Shown here in pieces: positions 12,189-22,791 of a stretch of 64,000 bases of DNA; the first letter of the stretch is position 1; each line of letters opens with the position of its first letter. This DNA is from Pinguiococcus pyrenoidosus. Taxonomy: Eukaryota > Sar > Pinguiophyceae > Pinguiochrysidales > Pinguiochrysidaceae. Where the stretch lies: contig JAAMXY010001049.1 in NCBI GenBank assembly GCA_019677205.1, forward strand, positions 103,096 to 167,095, written 5' to 3'. A program made the translations under genes and the position numbers. A model generated the notes under the pieces. It saw only the letters and a program-made list of their open reading frames with translations, had not been told where the DNA came from and ran no database searches.

Positions 12189-13079
12189 CTACGAAGCGCT
12201 CGTCACCCGACCGCGCCCGACGTTCATGTACCGGTACGGATCGTACAAGCGGTACCCGTCGGGCAGGTGCTGCCTCGCGATGTCGCAGTCTTCCAGCCAC
12301 CACGCCTGGACGCCCTTCGCCGGGTCACTCGGCGTCTCCAGCTCCTTCGCAGCGTCTCCCACGGCAAAGGTCCTCGGAATCCTGTCGTCCAGGCTCCCAA
12401 AATCCGGCAGCTTCGCGGCATCGGGATCGATGCCGAACTCGAAGTGCACGATGCGGCCATAGGCCTCCTTATCTCCGTCCAGCGTGGTGCCTCCGGGTCG
12501 GTACGCTCCGAAGAGCCGCAGGCGTCTGGTGGCCACGAAAGGCCGGTAGTACTTGAGCCGCGTGCGCGTCGTCTTGGACAAGCGGAAGAGCTGCTTTCGA
12601 AACAAGTCGTCGACGTTGTATCCGCGGAGCAGAATCTTGTCGGACGGCTTCTCCAGACCCCACACGTCGTTGAGCACGAAGCGCACCCACTCCAGGCCCC
12701 ACCAGATCGCGCGAGGCACCCAGCGATTCCCATCCGGCCACTGGGCGGCGCGAGAGCCCACGTCGTACACGCAAACGTAAGAGCCCAACGCCAAGCGGAA
12801 GAGCAGCGAGTGGTCCAGCTCGGTCAGAATCTTCTCGAACGCCTGCGCCTCACAATGCGAACTCTGGAGGCGCATGACACCAACAAGCTCCGGCGGAATT
12901 CCGCTCTCGCGAAGCGCGGGAAGCGCTTCCACGCCGTTGGACAAGTTGATCACATGATACACGCTTGCCTTGGGCGCGGACGCACCGAGAGAGTCACACC
13001 CATGCGGCAGGTGGAGACATGCGAGGAACAGGAGAGTACTTGAAAAGGCTTGAAGACGGGGAGACGCGCGGCTCAGCAT
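12189..13079 (-). CDS. Conserved-looking protein of unknown function with N-terminal leader, 296 residues
   Basis: Single exon starting at ATG 13077-13079. The N-terminus (residues about 1-30) has a positively charged start followed by a hydrophobic run (FSSTLLFLACLHLP) typical of a signal peptide or plastid leader. The body is compact and non-repetitive: VYHVINLSNGVEALPAL, LQSSHCEAQAFEKILTELD, LALGSYVCVYDVGSR, RAIWWGLEWVRFVLND. These recall a family of uncharacterised plant/algal plastid proteins with an S-N-G-I-E ... W-x-G-x-E-W-I-R-Y-V-L-N pattern, but I cannot name it. No catalytic motif is recognised. It is tail to tail with the PH/EDR2-C gene and divergent from ubiquilin. Confidence 0.6.
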   Translation of the reverse strand: MLSRASPRLQAFSSTLLFLACLHLPHGCDSLGASAPKASVYHVINLSNGVEALPALRESGIPPELVGVMRLQSSHCEAQAFEKILTELDHSLLFRLALGSYVCVYDVGSRAAQWPDGNRWVPRAIWWGLEWVRFVLNDVWGLEKPSDKILLRGYNVDDLFRKQLFRLSKTTRTRLKYYRPFVATRRLRLFGAYRPGGTTLDGDKEAYGRIVHFEFGIDPDAAKLPDFGSLDDRIPRTFAVGDAAKELETPSDPAKGVQAWWLEDCDIARQHLPDGYRLYDPYRYMNVGRGRVTSAS

Positions 13080-13768
13080 GTCTGTGAGCCTGCTCCCTTG
13101 TGCCTTTCTCTCTTCCTCCCTCTCTTGAAGGTTTTGGCGCCAGAAACTTCGACCCGAACTTCAGAACTTCAGAACTTCAGCTTTGAACGCTGAAGACAAG
13201 AGTGTGTTGAAAATGACGTTTGCTATAAATTTTGAATATTATGGTGAAGTATGATATGGAAATGATATCTTCGTAAAAGTTAAAATATTTTTGACATAAA
13301 ATTTATATATATAGTATATTTAAAAAAAACTCTAGACAACGTCTGTTTGCCGCAGGAAAAGCTAGCTCAGTTCGGGGTTCGGGGTTTGCTTCGTTCCATA
13401 TCGAGTTGTAAACCCACGCTCTGTCGTGGACACATTTACACCCCAAATCGATATTTAGCGTTTCAGTCTCTCAATAAAATTTTAGAATATATTGTATCGT
13501 ATTAAATCAAATACATAATTTTAATTATTATTTTACCGTACATGTCTCCCAGAAGTTCGAAGACTACGGGGGTTCAGCCCTTTCTTTCGTCCTCTCTTGT
13601 GCTTGTGATCTCCGTTCTTCGGCCTCTCGCGCGCTTGGCAGGCAGGCAGCGGCGCGGTGGCCTCGTCTCGGGCGCAGGCAAGGCGTTCAGCTGCGAGGCA
13701 TCGCGTGTGCAGCCCGACTTTCGGGCGGCGTGGGCTGTGCTCCCCGAGTTCTGCGGCGCTCTCCGAAG
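13080..13768. promoter_or_regulatory. Divergent gap with a strongly AT-rich island
   Basis: Between the unknown (-) and ubiquilin (+) genes. Bases about 13205-13345 and 13465-13540 are very AT-rich (for example TTATATATATAG near 13304), in sharp contrast with the GC-rich genes. This is probably the core of the shared promoter region; no individual site is assigned. Confidence 0.4.
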
Positions 13769-15393
13769 ATGGTCGTGGTGCGAGTTTCGTGTAGCAACGC
13801 CCGCAAGTTCAGCGCAGAAGTGGACGTCAGCACCACCATCGGCGACTTCAAGGCACTCATCGCGAGCGACGCGGACTGCCCGCCTCCGCAGCAGCGCTTG
13901 GTGTTTCAGGGCCGCATCTTGGCTGACGAGAGGACGCTGGAGAGCTACAATGTGCGAGAGAACTGCACCATCCACTTGGTCAAGGCCGTGTCTACGTCGG
14001 GCAGCCCTCCAGCAGCGCCGAGAAGCCGCGGGGCGGAGGCGCGCGCTCCGGCGGGCGCTGGCGTGGGAGATCCGGCGCAGCTGCAGACGCTCCAGCAACA
14101 GCTCATGAACAACCCGGACATGATGCGCGACATCATGAACAGTCCCATGTTCGACTCCTTCCTGAACAACCCGGAGATGCTCACGGCGGCCTTCCAGGCC
14201 AACCCGCACATGCGCAGATTGCTAGACAACAACCCGCACCTCAACCACCTGCTCAACGACCCCGCGCTGCTGCGCCAGTCCATGGAGGCCATGCGCAACC
14301 CCAACGCGCTGCGGGAGATGATGCGCTCGCAGGACCTGGCGCTGTCGCATCTGGAGACGCATCCGGAGGGCTTCAACGCGCTCCGCAGAATGTACCAGGA
14401 CATCCAGGAGCCGCTCATGGAGGCCACGGCCGGGGCGGCACGGCCGGCCGCGCCGGCCGACGCGCGGGGAGCGGCCAACAACGCCGCGGCCACGCAGGGA
14501 GGGGCCATGCCGAACCCCTGGGCACCGCCAGCCGCGCCACAGCAGAACGGCGCGGCGCCGCAGATGCCCTTCGGAGCGATGGGCGGCATGCCCGGAATGG
14601 GCGGCATGCCCGGCATGGGCGGTATGCCCGGCATGGGCGGTATGCCCGGCATGGGCGGGGGGATGGGCTTGAATCCATTTCTTGAAGGCATGGGTGGAGC
14701 CCCCCCGGGGTTGAATGCGGAGATGCTGCGCGATCCGCAGTTTCAGCGAATGATGCGTGAGATGATGGCGACGCCGGGGTACGTACGCTAGCTGTCGTTT
14801 GAGCTGCGACGGTGCACTTCGTGCAGATGATTCTCACGCTTCTGTCTTTCTGCTTGCTTCTTTGGTTTGCTTCTTCGGCTTGCTTCAGATTCATTGATCA
14901 GATGGCGGGGATGAATCCGATGCTGCGACAGATGCTTGACGCCAATCCGCAGCTGGGGACCATGCTGCAGGATCCGGCCTTCATCGCGAGCATCACCGAT
15001 CCGGCGAGGAACCCCGCGCTCGCCGGCCTGCAAGGGCAGGCGGCAGGACCGGGAATGTTCTCCCCCCCTCCTCCTCCCCCGAATCCGTGGGCGAACCTGG
15101 ATGACAATGGCAATCCCATGCCCACGCCGGATGCGACTCGAGGGGCGGGCGCGGGCGCGGGCGCGCAGACGATGCCGCTTGCAGCGATGCTCCAGCAGCA
15201 GCTTGCGGGCATGACGCCGTTGGCGGACACGGCGCCGACTGCGCCGCAGGAGCAGGATCCACGAGAGCGCTACGCGACGCAGCTGACTGCACTTCGAGAC
15301 ATGGGCTTCTCAGACGATGAGCGGAACCTACAGGCGCTCATCGCGACGCACGGGGATATCAATGGTGCTGTGGAAAGACTGCTGGGAGCGTAG
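13769..15393 (+). CDS. UBQLN: Ubiquilin (UBL-STI1-UBA shuttle protein)
   Basis: Brings ubiquitinated clients to the proteasome. Exons 13769-14778 and 14889-15393, 504 residues. The intron joins [20 protein letters not shown] in phase 2. Domains are an N-terminal ubiquitin-like domain (about 1-75: [20 protein letters not shown] ... [20 protein letters not shown]), STI1 repeats ([40 protein letters not shown], later [18 protein letters not shown]), and a C-terminal UBA domain ([20 protein letters not shown] ... [12 protein letters not shown]). Between them, 14578-14660 encodes about five tandem G-M-G-G-M-P units. An in-frame ATG 39 bp upstream (13730) would add 13 residues; 13769 is preferred because it starts exactly at the UBL fold. 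Confidence 0.93.
14578..14660 (+). repeat. In-frame 18-bp tandem repeat encoding GMGGMP
   Basis: About five units of GGCATGCCCGGMATGGGC lie inside ubiquilin between the STI1 repeats. Units are near identical at the DNA level, so copy number may vary between strains. Ubiquilins often have Met/Gly/Pro-rich linkers here, so this is an expansion of a family feature. Confidence 0.75.
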
Positions 15394-15680
15394 CTGTAGC
15401 TGAAGCTCCCAAGGCAGGTTCCGTCTCGCACGTCACTTTTGAATCAGAGATGTCATTTTGCTGTCCCTCTCGCCCCTCCGTGTGCGAAACCCAGCGTGTG
15501 CGATTGCTTGTGGATTGTGGTGGACTGGCATGATAGTAGCTGGAGATAAGATGTCGAACACCCCTCGCCGCCCCGAGCGGGAGGCGGAGCTCCGACCATC
15601 GAAAACCTTGACAGGAGAGTCATTGGATGTAATTAGAGGACTTTCATTTCCTTTCTCTCCGTGCCGAGGCCCATCAGAAG

Positions 15681-18600
15681 TCAGGCTGGTGCCAACGGCG
15701 CTCCATCACTGTTCGCGCGGCATCGGCAAAAGACGTCGGCAACGAAGTGGTACACCCGCGGCGCATAGCTTTTCACGCGCTCAACGTGAGGGCATTCGAT
15801 CGTCCAGCGCTTCGCACCACTGCCCTCCTCCCCACCGGCAAGCCCTTGCTGCCGCAAAAGCGCTTCCTTCTCCAGCAGCAGGCTCTCGACCCGCTTCTTC
15901 AAGGCTGCGATCCAGTCGTCAACCTCATCTTCCCGAACATTCTCATGAACGTGCAACCATCCCCCGGTGGCCTTCAGCGCCCAGGCGCCAAGGTCCAGGC
16001 CAGTCTCTGAGCTGGGGAGGAGTCCCAGACAGACGCGATCCGCAATGCCAAGAAGCCCACGGTCTTTCGGTCTCGGCGCCATTCCGTCGTCGGCAGATTC
16101 CGTCAGGGCCTTGTCGACGAAGCCGCCCAAGACCGTCCTTCGATTGTCACCGGGGTGGATGATCACGCACTCGTCCGACAGCCCATTCACGAGGACGTTG
16201 TTCCGCAGCGCCAGCAGTGAATTTGGATTCCACTCGCACGCGTGGACAACCTCGGCACCGGCGTGCAGGCTGAAAGGGATGGTGTAGTAGCCGATGCCAG
16301 CGTAGAGATCCACGACGGTCTCGCCGGCGGCCTCGACTCGCCCCATCCGCATTCTCTCGGTGACGTTGCCACTGCAGAACATGACCCTTGTGAAGTCGAA
16401 GCCATACGTCACGCCGCCTTCGCGCACTTCGACCCAACCCAATCCGCCGGTGCCCGTCCGCTTCGGAATCCAGCCCTCGAGGAGCAAGGCAGACGCCTCA
16501 GAGGCGGATTCAGGACGCTCCCGAATCGCCGCCACAGAGTCGGCGCGATCTTCCCTGAGAAGGAACCCGTCCGGGGAGACGCCGTAGGACAGCTTGAGCT
16601 TTTCGTCCAAGCTATCTTCTCCACGCGCATCGCCTTGGGTCGGAATGATCAGGCGAACGCGCGATTCCCTCTTCGGTCCCGGATCCACCGCGGCCGCCAA
16701 CGCAACTCGCGAGCAATCCAGCGCCTGTGCTATGGCACTGAGGACAGCCTGCTGCAGACGCTGGGCACGCCCGGCCATCGCAAACAGAGCACTCCACACG
16801 GGGCCTGAGAAGGTGTGCGGCTGCAGGAGCAGCACATCTCGGCCGAGCACCTCGAAGCGCCCAGGAAACAAGTCCCTTTCCTTCGCCAAGAGGGCCTCGA
16901 ACGAAGACGGCACCACGCCTTCACTCTGGAGGTAAGTCGAGATTGTCCGGTTGGCGCTGTTCAATGCCCTACGGTTGGCGCTCCGCTCGTTGGACGAGCT
17001 CATGGGAGTCTCCATGGCACCGTCGGAAGCCTGCTCCGAGGAGTACTTGAGAATGACGCAGGACTGGGATTCCAGCGCCGCCTTCAGGGTAGCAACGGCG
17101 ACTGCTGGAGAGAGGTTTCGTGCCTCGTGTTGCTGTCGTCGTTTCCTCTCCCTCACACTGAGGGCCTCACCTGCAACTCCTTCGGCTTCACGCACACCTT
17201 CGGATGCCTGCACAGACGGCAGATCCGCCAGAATCTCGGATGTGCGCGCGCTGATTGGCAGCGCAAGGAGCTTGGCCTCGCCCTCACTACCTTCCAACCG
17301 CAGTCCGAACTCCTTGGCGACGCTACCATGGAACGGGTGTATTCGCCGCGATTTCTGCAGCAGATCTAGGCGCTCCAGGCAAGTCTTCATCGACTTGGTT
17401 GCTGCCGCGGGTGAAACAAGGACGGTGAACCCTTTGCTGGCGGATCGTTCCGCAGAGCGGTCATGGCGCATGCTTCCCAATGCCAACCGGGAGTCTTTCT
17501 CAAGGCGCTTCTCGTCCGCGCTCCCTCCACCATTCAGTAGCGGACGAGGCAGCGCCGCGCTTGAGTTCAGGTCCTGTGCCGGCTCTTTTCCCTCTCTCTC
17601 CTCTGAGACGGTGATTGAGAGGTAGGCCGTTGGTGAGAACACCGGGCCGAAAGCGAATGTTTGCTGGCCCCCTCCAAGGAGGCCGACCACGTGCGTCTCG
17701 CCATCCGCGTGCAGTTGGACACAAGCACCAGACGAGAAGAGTGACAGGTCACAGGCCGCCCAAGGCGAATCCAAAGCTTCTGGCGGGAGGCGAACCCTTC
17801 CCGTGACGCAGTCGACCACGGCGCCGTCCTTGCCCTCCAAGTTGCTCACATCCAGGACAGCTATAGAGGGAACGGCTCCGCCACCTTCTTGGTCCGGATC
17901 GAAGCACCCACCGCAAATCAAAAGAGAGGTTCTTCCTTGATCTGCAGCATCCAAGGGCGTCATGGTGTGTCCGAAGCGATTGAAGATGCTCGTCGAAGCC
18001 ACGGAGTGCCGCGAGTCGTGGAACTGAAGGACCGCAACTTCAGCATCGGACACGGGCTCAGCCTCCAAGCTTTTCGTGATCCTCGGAGACACCTCCACAA
18101 CAGCGGGGCCCTGAGGAGCTTGGCCGAGCCTATCCACGCAAGCGGCCACATCGATCTGGATGAGGCTCGAGACCGGCTTCACCACGGGACTTGTGCTTGA
18201 AAGCCCGCCGGAGACGAACACCGCCTTGCCATCCGCGCTGCCACAGGCCGCGTGCAAAAAGCGCTTGGAAAGCTGCTCTCCTCCCAGGTTTAGCCTGGTC
18301 CAGGCGATGGAAAACGAGTCGCCGCCGCTGTCTTTCAAGACGTGTCCGACGAAGGCATCGCAGAAGACGGTGGTGCCGTCGCGTCCGCCGTAGAGGAGAA
18401 ACGCGCCTTCGCAGCTGTCCGTCGGCACCTTGCAGCTCCGCAGCAACGACTCCACCGGCCGGATGCTCGCGACCGCCAAGGCCCATCTAGACGCGATCGG
18501 TGATTCGACGCTGCGCACCTGCGCCCCTTCTATGTCAAGCTCGGCATGCTGGGCGCACGTGATCCCCTTTCGCTCCAGGTCCAGGACGAAGAAGTCGTGC

Positions 18601-19619
18601 GACGCATCTTGGGGACTATTGCGCCCGCAGCAATACAAGAAGAGCTGCGTCGAGGTCTGCCTTGGTCCCGTCAACTCCTCGAGGCGACGCAATCTGCAAC
18701 CCGCAGCCTGCTCCCGTAGAGGCAAACTATCGCTCATGTCAAGCAGTTCCCAGCGACCGCTCGCAGGGCGCCACAGGAGCACATCGCCTCTTCGCCGCCT
18801 GGACGGATCTGCCCCGCTTGCCGTGCTCGGCACCTCGCCGAAGCCACCTACAACGAGGACAGCGTCCTCTCCAGACGCTAGCCTAACCCGTTCGGCCACA
18901 TGGCCCCAGCGCCGAAAGCTGCCTGGCGCGTCCCGGCCGGAGAACGCGAGCTGCCTGGGCTTCACCACGTCACAGAAAGCTGGAGCGAACGCCTCTCTCG
19001 CCGCTCTAAAGAGCTCTTGCGTGCGCTTGGCATTCCTCTCAAAGGCCGCGTTGCAGAGGCAGACCATGGCTACGACGGCGTCGTCCGGAACGCGGCAGCC
19101 GGACAGGATCACGGGCGCGGCGATGATGTCGCTGGTGGTGCGGATCGCAACCAGATTCCTCGCCGCACTTGGGACCATTCCGGACTCCCGAAAGCCCTGC
19201 GAGATCGCCAGCTTCAGCAGCTTGTTCGCCGAGGCGAACGTGCGGCACTGAACATGCAGGATCATCGGTTCGTGGCGCAGCGTCGCTCGCAAGCTGGACA
19301 CGTCATCGCTTCCCGCCTTCTGAAGCACCCTGAGCACTTCCTCCGGCTCCACCTGTCGATGCTCCACGAGAGCCCAGTTGCCACGGCCTTTGGACGAGTC
19401 ATTCGGCGTTGCGGAGTTCTCCTCGAACACACAGATGCGTCCGGAGCAGGAGCTCGTGGTGACGAAGTCGCTTTGGGCGTTGAGGAAGTGGACGAAATCT
19501 GCGATGGGCGCGTCCAAGCTGCCCTTGGGGGACTTATCCTGCTCTGCGAGCTTGGAGAGCGCCAGCGCCTTGAACTGCGGAAAGCGTCGCGACCATTCCG
19601 ACGCGACTGTGGAGAGCAT
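15681..19619 (-). CDS. Wybutosine synthesis fusion TYW3-kelch-TYW2, 1312 residues
   Basis: Single uninterrupted exon. The N-terminal TYW3 methyltransferase domain (about 1-215) has DKSPKGSLDAPI and DFVTTSSCSGRICVF. The middle (about 220-640) is a kelch propeller (VLVVGGFGE, FLLYGGRDGTTVF, AVFVSGGLSS, LLICGGCF), like the C-terminal part of TYW4/LCMT2. The C-terminal domain (about 1040-1312) is TYW2/Trm5-like: YGFDFTRVMFCSGNVTERMR, the SAM-binding VVDLYAGIGYYTIPF, and HACEWNPNSLLALRNN. These steps build wybutosine at position 37 of tRNA-Phe: TYW2 transfers the aminocarboxypropyl group and TYW3 methylates. The order matches the plant TYW2/3/4 fusion (Arabidopsis At4g04670, from memory). The TYW4 methyltransferase itself and TYW1 are not in the window. 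Confidence 0.9.
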   Translation of the reverse strand: MLSTVASEWSRRFPQFKALALSKLAEQDKSPKGSLDAPIADFVHFLNAQSDFVTTSSCSGRICVFEENSATPNDSSKGRGNWALVEHRQVEPEEVLRVLQKAGSDDVSSLRATLRHEPMILHVQCRTFASANKLLKLAISQGFRESGMVPSAARNLVAIRTTSDIIAAPVILSGCRVPDDAVVAMVCLCNAAFERNAKRTQELFRAAREAFAPAFCDVVKPRQLAFSGRDAPGSFRRWGHVAERVRLASGEDAVLVVGGFGEVPSTASGADPSRRRRGDVLLWRPASGRWELLDMSDSLPLREQAAGCRLRRLEELTGPRQTSTQLFLYCCGRNSPQDASHDFFVLDLERKGITCAQHAELDIEGAQVRSVESPIASRWALAVASIRPVESLLRSCKVPTDSCEGAFLLYGGRDGTTVFCDAFVGHVLKDSGGDSFSIAWTRLNLGGEQLSKRFLHAACGSADGKAVFVSGGLSSTSPVVKPVSSLIQIDVAACVDRLGQAPQGPAVVEVSPRITKSLEAEPVSDAEVAVLQFHDSRHSVASTSIFNRFGHTMTPLDAADQGRTSLLICGGCFDPDQEGGGAVPSIAVLDVSNLEGKDGAVVDCVTGRVRLPPEALDSPWAACDLSLFSSGACVQLHADGETHVVGLLGGGQQTFAFGPVFSPTAYLSITVSEEREGKEPAQDLNSSAALPRPLLNGGGSADEKRLEKDSRLALGSMRHDRSAERSASKGFTVLVSPAAATKSMKTCLERLDLLQKSRRIHPFHGSVAKEFGLRLEGSEGEAKLLALPISARTSEILADLPSVQASEGVREAEGVAGEALSVRERKRRQQHEARNLSPAVAVATLKAALESQSCVILKYSSEQASDGAMETPMSSSNERSANRRALNSANRTISTYLQSEGVVPSSFEALLAKERDLFPGRFEVLGRDVLLLQPHTFSGPVWSALFAMAGRAQRLQQAVLSAIAQALDCSRVALAAAVDPGPKRESRVRLIIPTQGDARGEDSLDEKLKLSYGVSPDGFLLREDRADSVAAIRERPESASEASALLLEGWIPKRTGTGGLGWVEVREGGVTYGFDFTRVMFCSGNVTERMRMGRVEAAGETVVDLYAGIGYYTIPFSLHAGAEVVHACEWNPNSLLALRNNVLVNGLSDECVIIHPGDNRRTVLGGFVDKALTESADDGMAPRPKDRGLLGIADRVCLGLLPSSETGLDLGAWALKATGGWLHVHENVREDEVDDWIAALKKRVESLLLEKEALLRQQGLAGGEEGSGAKRWTIECPHVERVKSYAPRVYHFVADVFCRCRANSDGAPLAPA

Positions 19620-20319
19620 TGGCGACGATGTCGAAGGCCTGTCGATGCTACTGCGCCATACGGACGCCAGAGCACCAACTCTTCCTCTCTCACCGCAGTT
19701 CAGCTGTGGCAGAGCGCTATCTGGCGCGGCTCATGCGCCTCCGCTCAAACGGAGGGCCCCGCATGTGAACGGCCAAATCAAGATTTGCGCGGGAAAAAAA
19801 AAGCAAAAAGGAGGTGTCGATGGTTTTTGGGGATTCGATCTGGAGTCGAACCAGGTAACGCAATTTTCTGTCAGGTGCGTCGCCACCAATGGAAGAACCC
19901 CTTGTGGCCTCCTGGGAGAGTAGCGAGGAGAGTAACTATATGAATCGCCAAATGGCGCGGGAAAATCCTTTGGCTGCGAGCGAGCGAGCGACAACACGAC
20001 TCGCGCAGAAACCGATACTCGCTTCCCGGGGCGGAAACAGGTAACGTGTCCCGCTGTGAAGATACCAGATCTATCGTATCACACAGGTTCATCAAGAAAC
20101 GTCGATGTGATAGGATCCATCAAGACCTGTTTCTCTGTTGTGTATTTCATTGAGTATTGAATTTGAAAATGCCCTTTTCGCAATTCAGGTGGCCGTTGCC
20201 TTCTTTGCCCGTTTTTGACGCCAGCGTCGCACCGAAGCCACACGCGCGTTTCTCCAGAGTTACGGCGCACCTTTCCCCCAAAGAGCTTTCGCTGCCCTCC
20301 AAACGCTACTCGAGACATC
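19620..20319. other. Divergent intergenic region
   Basis: 700 bp between the wybutosine fusion (-) and cyclin B (+), presumably with both promoters. An A-run lies at about 19794-19808. I see no gene; a tRNA-like T-arm at about 19840 was considered and rejected. Confidence 0.4.
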
Positions 20320-21723
20320 ATGTTCGGAAAAAGCAGTCGCAGGTGCCCGGAGATGCTGCGCGCGCGGCGTGTTCCTTTGGGAAATCCTATGGAGTTCCAT
20401 TTGCTCACGCCGCCTTGGCCTCGCTTCCATCCGCAGAGACGCCGTGGTCGGGGGCCGTCGTGGTCTGCGAGACATCACAAACAATGGCAGCAGCAACGCG
20501 GCCGCCGGCAAGGACGCGTTCAAGTCTTCCAAGCTGCAGCCGCGGAAGTCCGCCTCCGACGAGGCGGAGAGTCAGACGGCCAGTCTCTCCAGTCGCACGT
20601 CTTCCATCTCCAGCGTGTCCGAGCTGAGCAGCCGAGCGAGCGGGGCGGAGGTGCGGAGCAGGCAGGCCAGCTCCGGCATTGGAAGCCGCACGTCTTCCAT
20701 CACGAGCTCTGGCGCCACTCGCCGCGTGGATGACATCGACTCCCGCGACAAGGAGAACCCGCTCGCTGTGACGGAGTACGTGGAAGACATGTTCTCCCAC
20801 TTCCGCGAGAGGGAGTTCCACACGGGGGTCAACCCCAACTACATGCGCCAGCAAGTGCACATCAATGAGCAGATGCGTGCGATCCTGGTGGACTGGCTGG
20901 TAAGGCGGATTCTCGCCTAGGCGGGCCGAGGCTCTCAAGGGGGACAAGGCCCGTTGGGTGGTTTTATCTTTCCCTTCTGGTTGCTCATCTGTGGTCTTTT
21001 TGCCTCTGCCTTGCAGGTTGAAGTGCACCTGAAGTTCAAGCTCTACCCCGAGACGCTCCATCTTTGCGTTACGCTGATCGACCGTTACCTTGAGATCAAG
21101 CAGGTGACGCGCAATCGCCTGCAGCTTGTCGGGGTCACTTGCCTTCTCCTGGCGAGCAAGTACGAAGAGATCTATCCGCCGGAGCTGCGCGACCTGGTCT
21201 ACATGACGGACCGGGCGTACACCAAGGACGAGATCCTCGAAATGGAGACCACCATCCTGCGCGCGCTGCAGTTCAGGCTGACGCTGCCCAGCCTGCAGTA
21301 CTTCCTCGTCCGGTACCTCAAGGCCGCTCACGCCGATCGCCGCATGGTGCACATGGCGTCCTTCATTTGCGAGCGCTGCCTGCTGGAGTACAGCATGTTG
21401 AAATACCTGCCGTCGACGGTTGCCGCCGCCGCGATCTATCTTGCGCGAGAGAAGCTCGGACGTCATGCCTGGTCGCCGACGCTGGTCCGGTACACGAACT
21501 ACACGGAGGAGGCGCTCACGCCGTGCTTGAAGGTAAGATCGCTCTGGGCTGCGGAGATGCAGTTTGGTGGATTGTCGCGCTCACCAGCCGCCCTGGCTTG
21601 GTTTGCACAACTGCTTCGCAGGACGTTACCACCATCCTTGACACCAAGACGACGCTCAAGGCCGTGTTCAAGAAGTACAGCAGTAGCAAGTTCTCCTCTG
21701 TCGCCTTCGAGTTTGACTTGTAG
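20320..21723 (+). CDS. B-type mitotic cyclin
   Basis: Activating partner of a CDK at mitosis. Four exons: 20320-20342, 20437-20899, 21017-21532 and 21622-21723, 367 residues. The first coding exon is only 23 nt (ATG TTC GGA AAA AGC AGT CGC AG). It splices in phase 2 to give MFGKSSRRDAVVGGRRGLRD, which places the destruction box RGLRDITNN at residues about 16-24. A Ser-rich stretch follows, then cyclin box N (MRAILVDWL|VEVHLKFKLYPETLHL, LLASKYEEIYPPEL) and cyclin box C (LQYFLVRYLKAA, YLPSTVAAAAIYLAR). The exon 2/3 splice falls inside the hallmark DWL|VEVH. The RxxLxxITN box and MRAILVDWLVEV point to cyclin B rather than A. Reading on from later ATGs would lose the frame or the box. Confidence 0.9.
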
Positions 21724-21973
21724 ACGAAGGGTCGGGATGTAGGAGGTGCACGGTGCGCCGTGCTTGGCTGCGTTTGCATGTTTTTGTTGGTTGGAAGAAG
21801 ATCTTGTCGGTCTTCTTGCAATTCCCGTATGGTGTGTCTTTAAAGCGTAATCAAAAGACTTCCATTCTTTCATCCGCTCGTCCCGGCAACGGCAACTGTC
21901 CTCGCCGCCGCCGCCACCGCCTTGCGCAGCACGAGACTTTCTTGTACCACGAACGGAACTGAACAGACCAGAC

Positions 21974-22791
21974 CTATCGTGCTTCGTCGAGGAAGTCTTG
22001 CACCTCCTCCTCGCTCAGGACGCGGAACTTCCTCGTGGAGTCCACCACCGCGACCTGGATGTTGGAGCGGGTCATCTCCCCCTCGACGCCAGTTCGCAGC
22101 GTCTGCAGGGCGTGGTGGATGGCATCGTCCAGGGTCATGTCATCGAAGGAGATGCCGGCCGTCGCGCGGCGCTCCAGGTCCGACTTGGCATTGGCGTCGC
22201 CCTTGCCGATCGCCGTGGCCTTCCACTGGATGTACACCCCACTCGGGTCGATCTGGTAGAGGTGCGGCCCGTCGTCGTCGTAGCCCGCCGCCAAGACAGA
22301 CACCCCGAAAGGCCGAACGCCGCCGCTCTGCGTGTACTCCTGCACTACCCGCGCTGTTCCCTACGGAGGAGTGCGTTTAACCCATGTCAAAACCAAGCCT
22401 CTCCGCATTCCCCCCCCCGTAATCCACACAGAAGAAGTCAAAAGCTTCAGCGCACCTTCACGAGCTCGCGGATCGGCTGGTTCTCGCCGTAGGTGAGCTT
22501 GTAAGTCTGCGCCGTTTTGCGACTGCGGCGCACGAGCACGCGGAAGTCCGCCATGAGGCCCGCGAACACCATGCCGCAGGACGACGTGATCGGCTCGATC
22601 TTCGTGACGTCCTTGCTGTCAAAGAGCACCGAAGGCATCTTCTTCTCCGTCACGATGACCACTCCATCTGTGGCGCGAATGCCCACGCTGAGCTTGCCGT
22701 TGCGCACCGCGTTCAGCGCGTACTCGATCTGCAGCAGCCGGCCGCTGCGGTTGAAGGTGGTCAGCGAGAAGTTGAAGAAGTTGTCGCCCAT
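21974..22791 (-). CDS. PSMA2: 20S proteasome subunit alpha-2
   Basis: Structural alpha-ring subunit of the 20S core. Exons 22791-22456 and 22360-21974, 240 residues. The N-terminus FNFSLTTFNRSGRLLQIEYA is the alpha-type signature, and FSLTTF is typical of alpha-2. Later landmarks are VIVTEKKMPSVLFD, ITSSCGMVFAGLMADFRVLV, YTQSGGVRPFGVSVL and LYQIDPSGVYIQWKA. The intron 22361-22455 joins ELVK|GTARVVQEYTQSGG in phase 0 using a TAG acceptor; this gives the same spacing as human PSMA2 (QLVQRVASVMQEYTQ, from memory). The start is ATG 22789-22791. The open frame extends upstream to a GTG but the family N-terminus begins here. Confidence 0.93.

Noticed and set aside
19800-19875. tRNA-like T-arm (GGTTCGACTCC on the - strand)
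   Set aside because: The T stem has only four pairs, and no matching acceptor stem, D arm or anticodon arm exists at the right distances.
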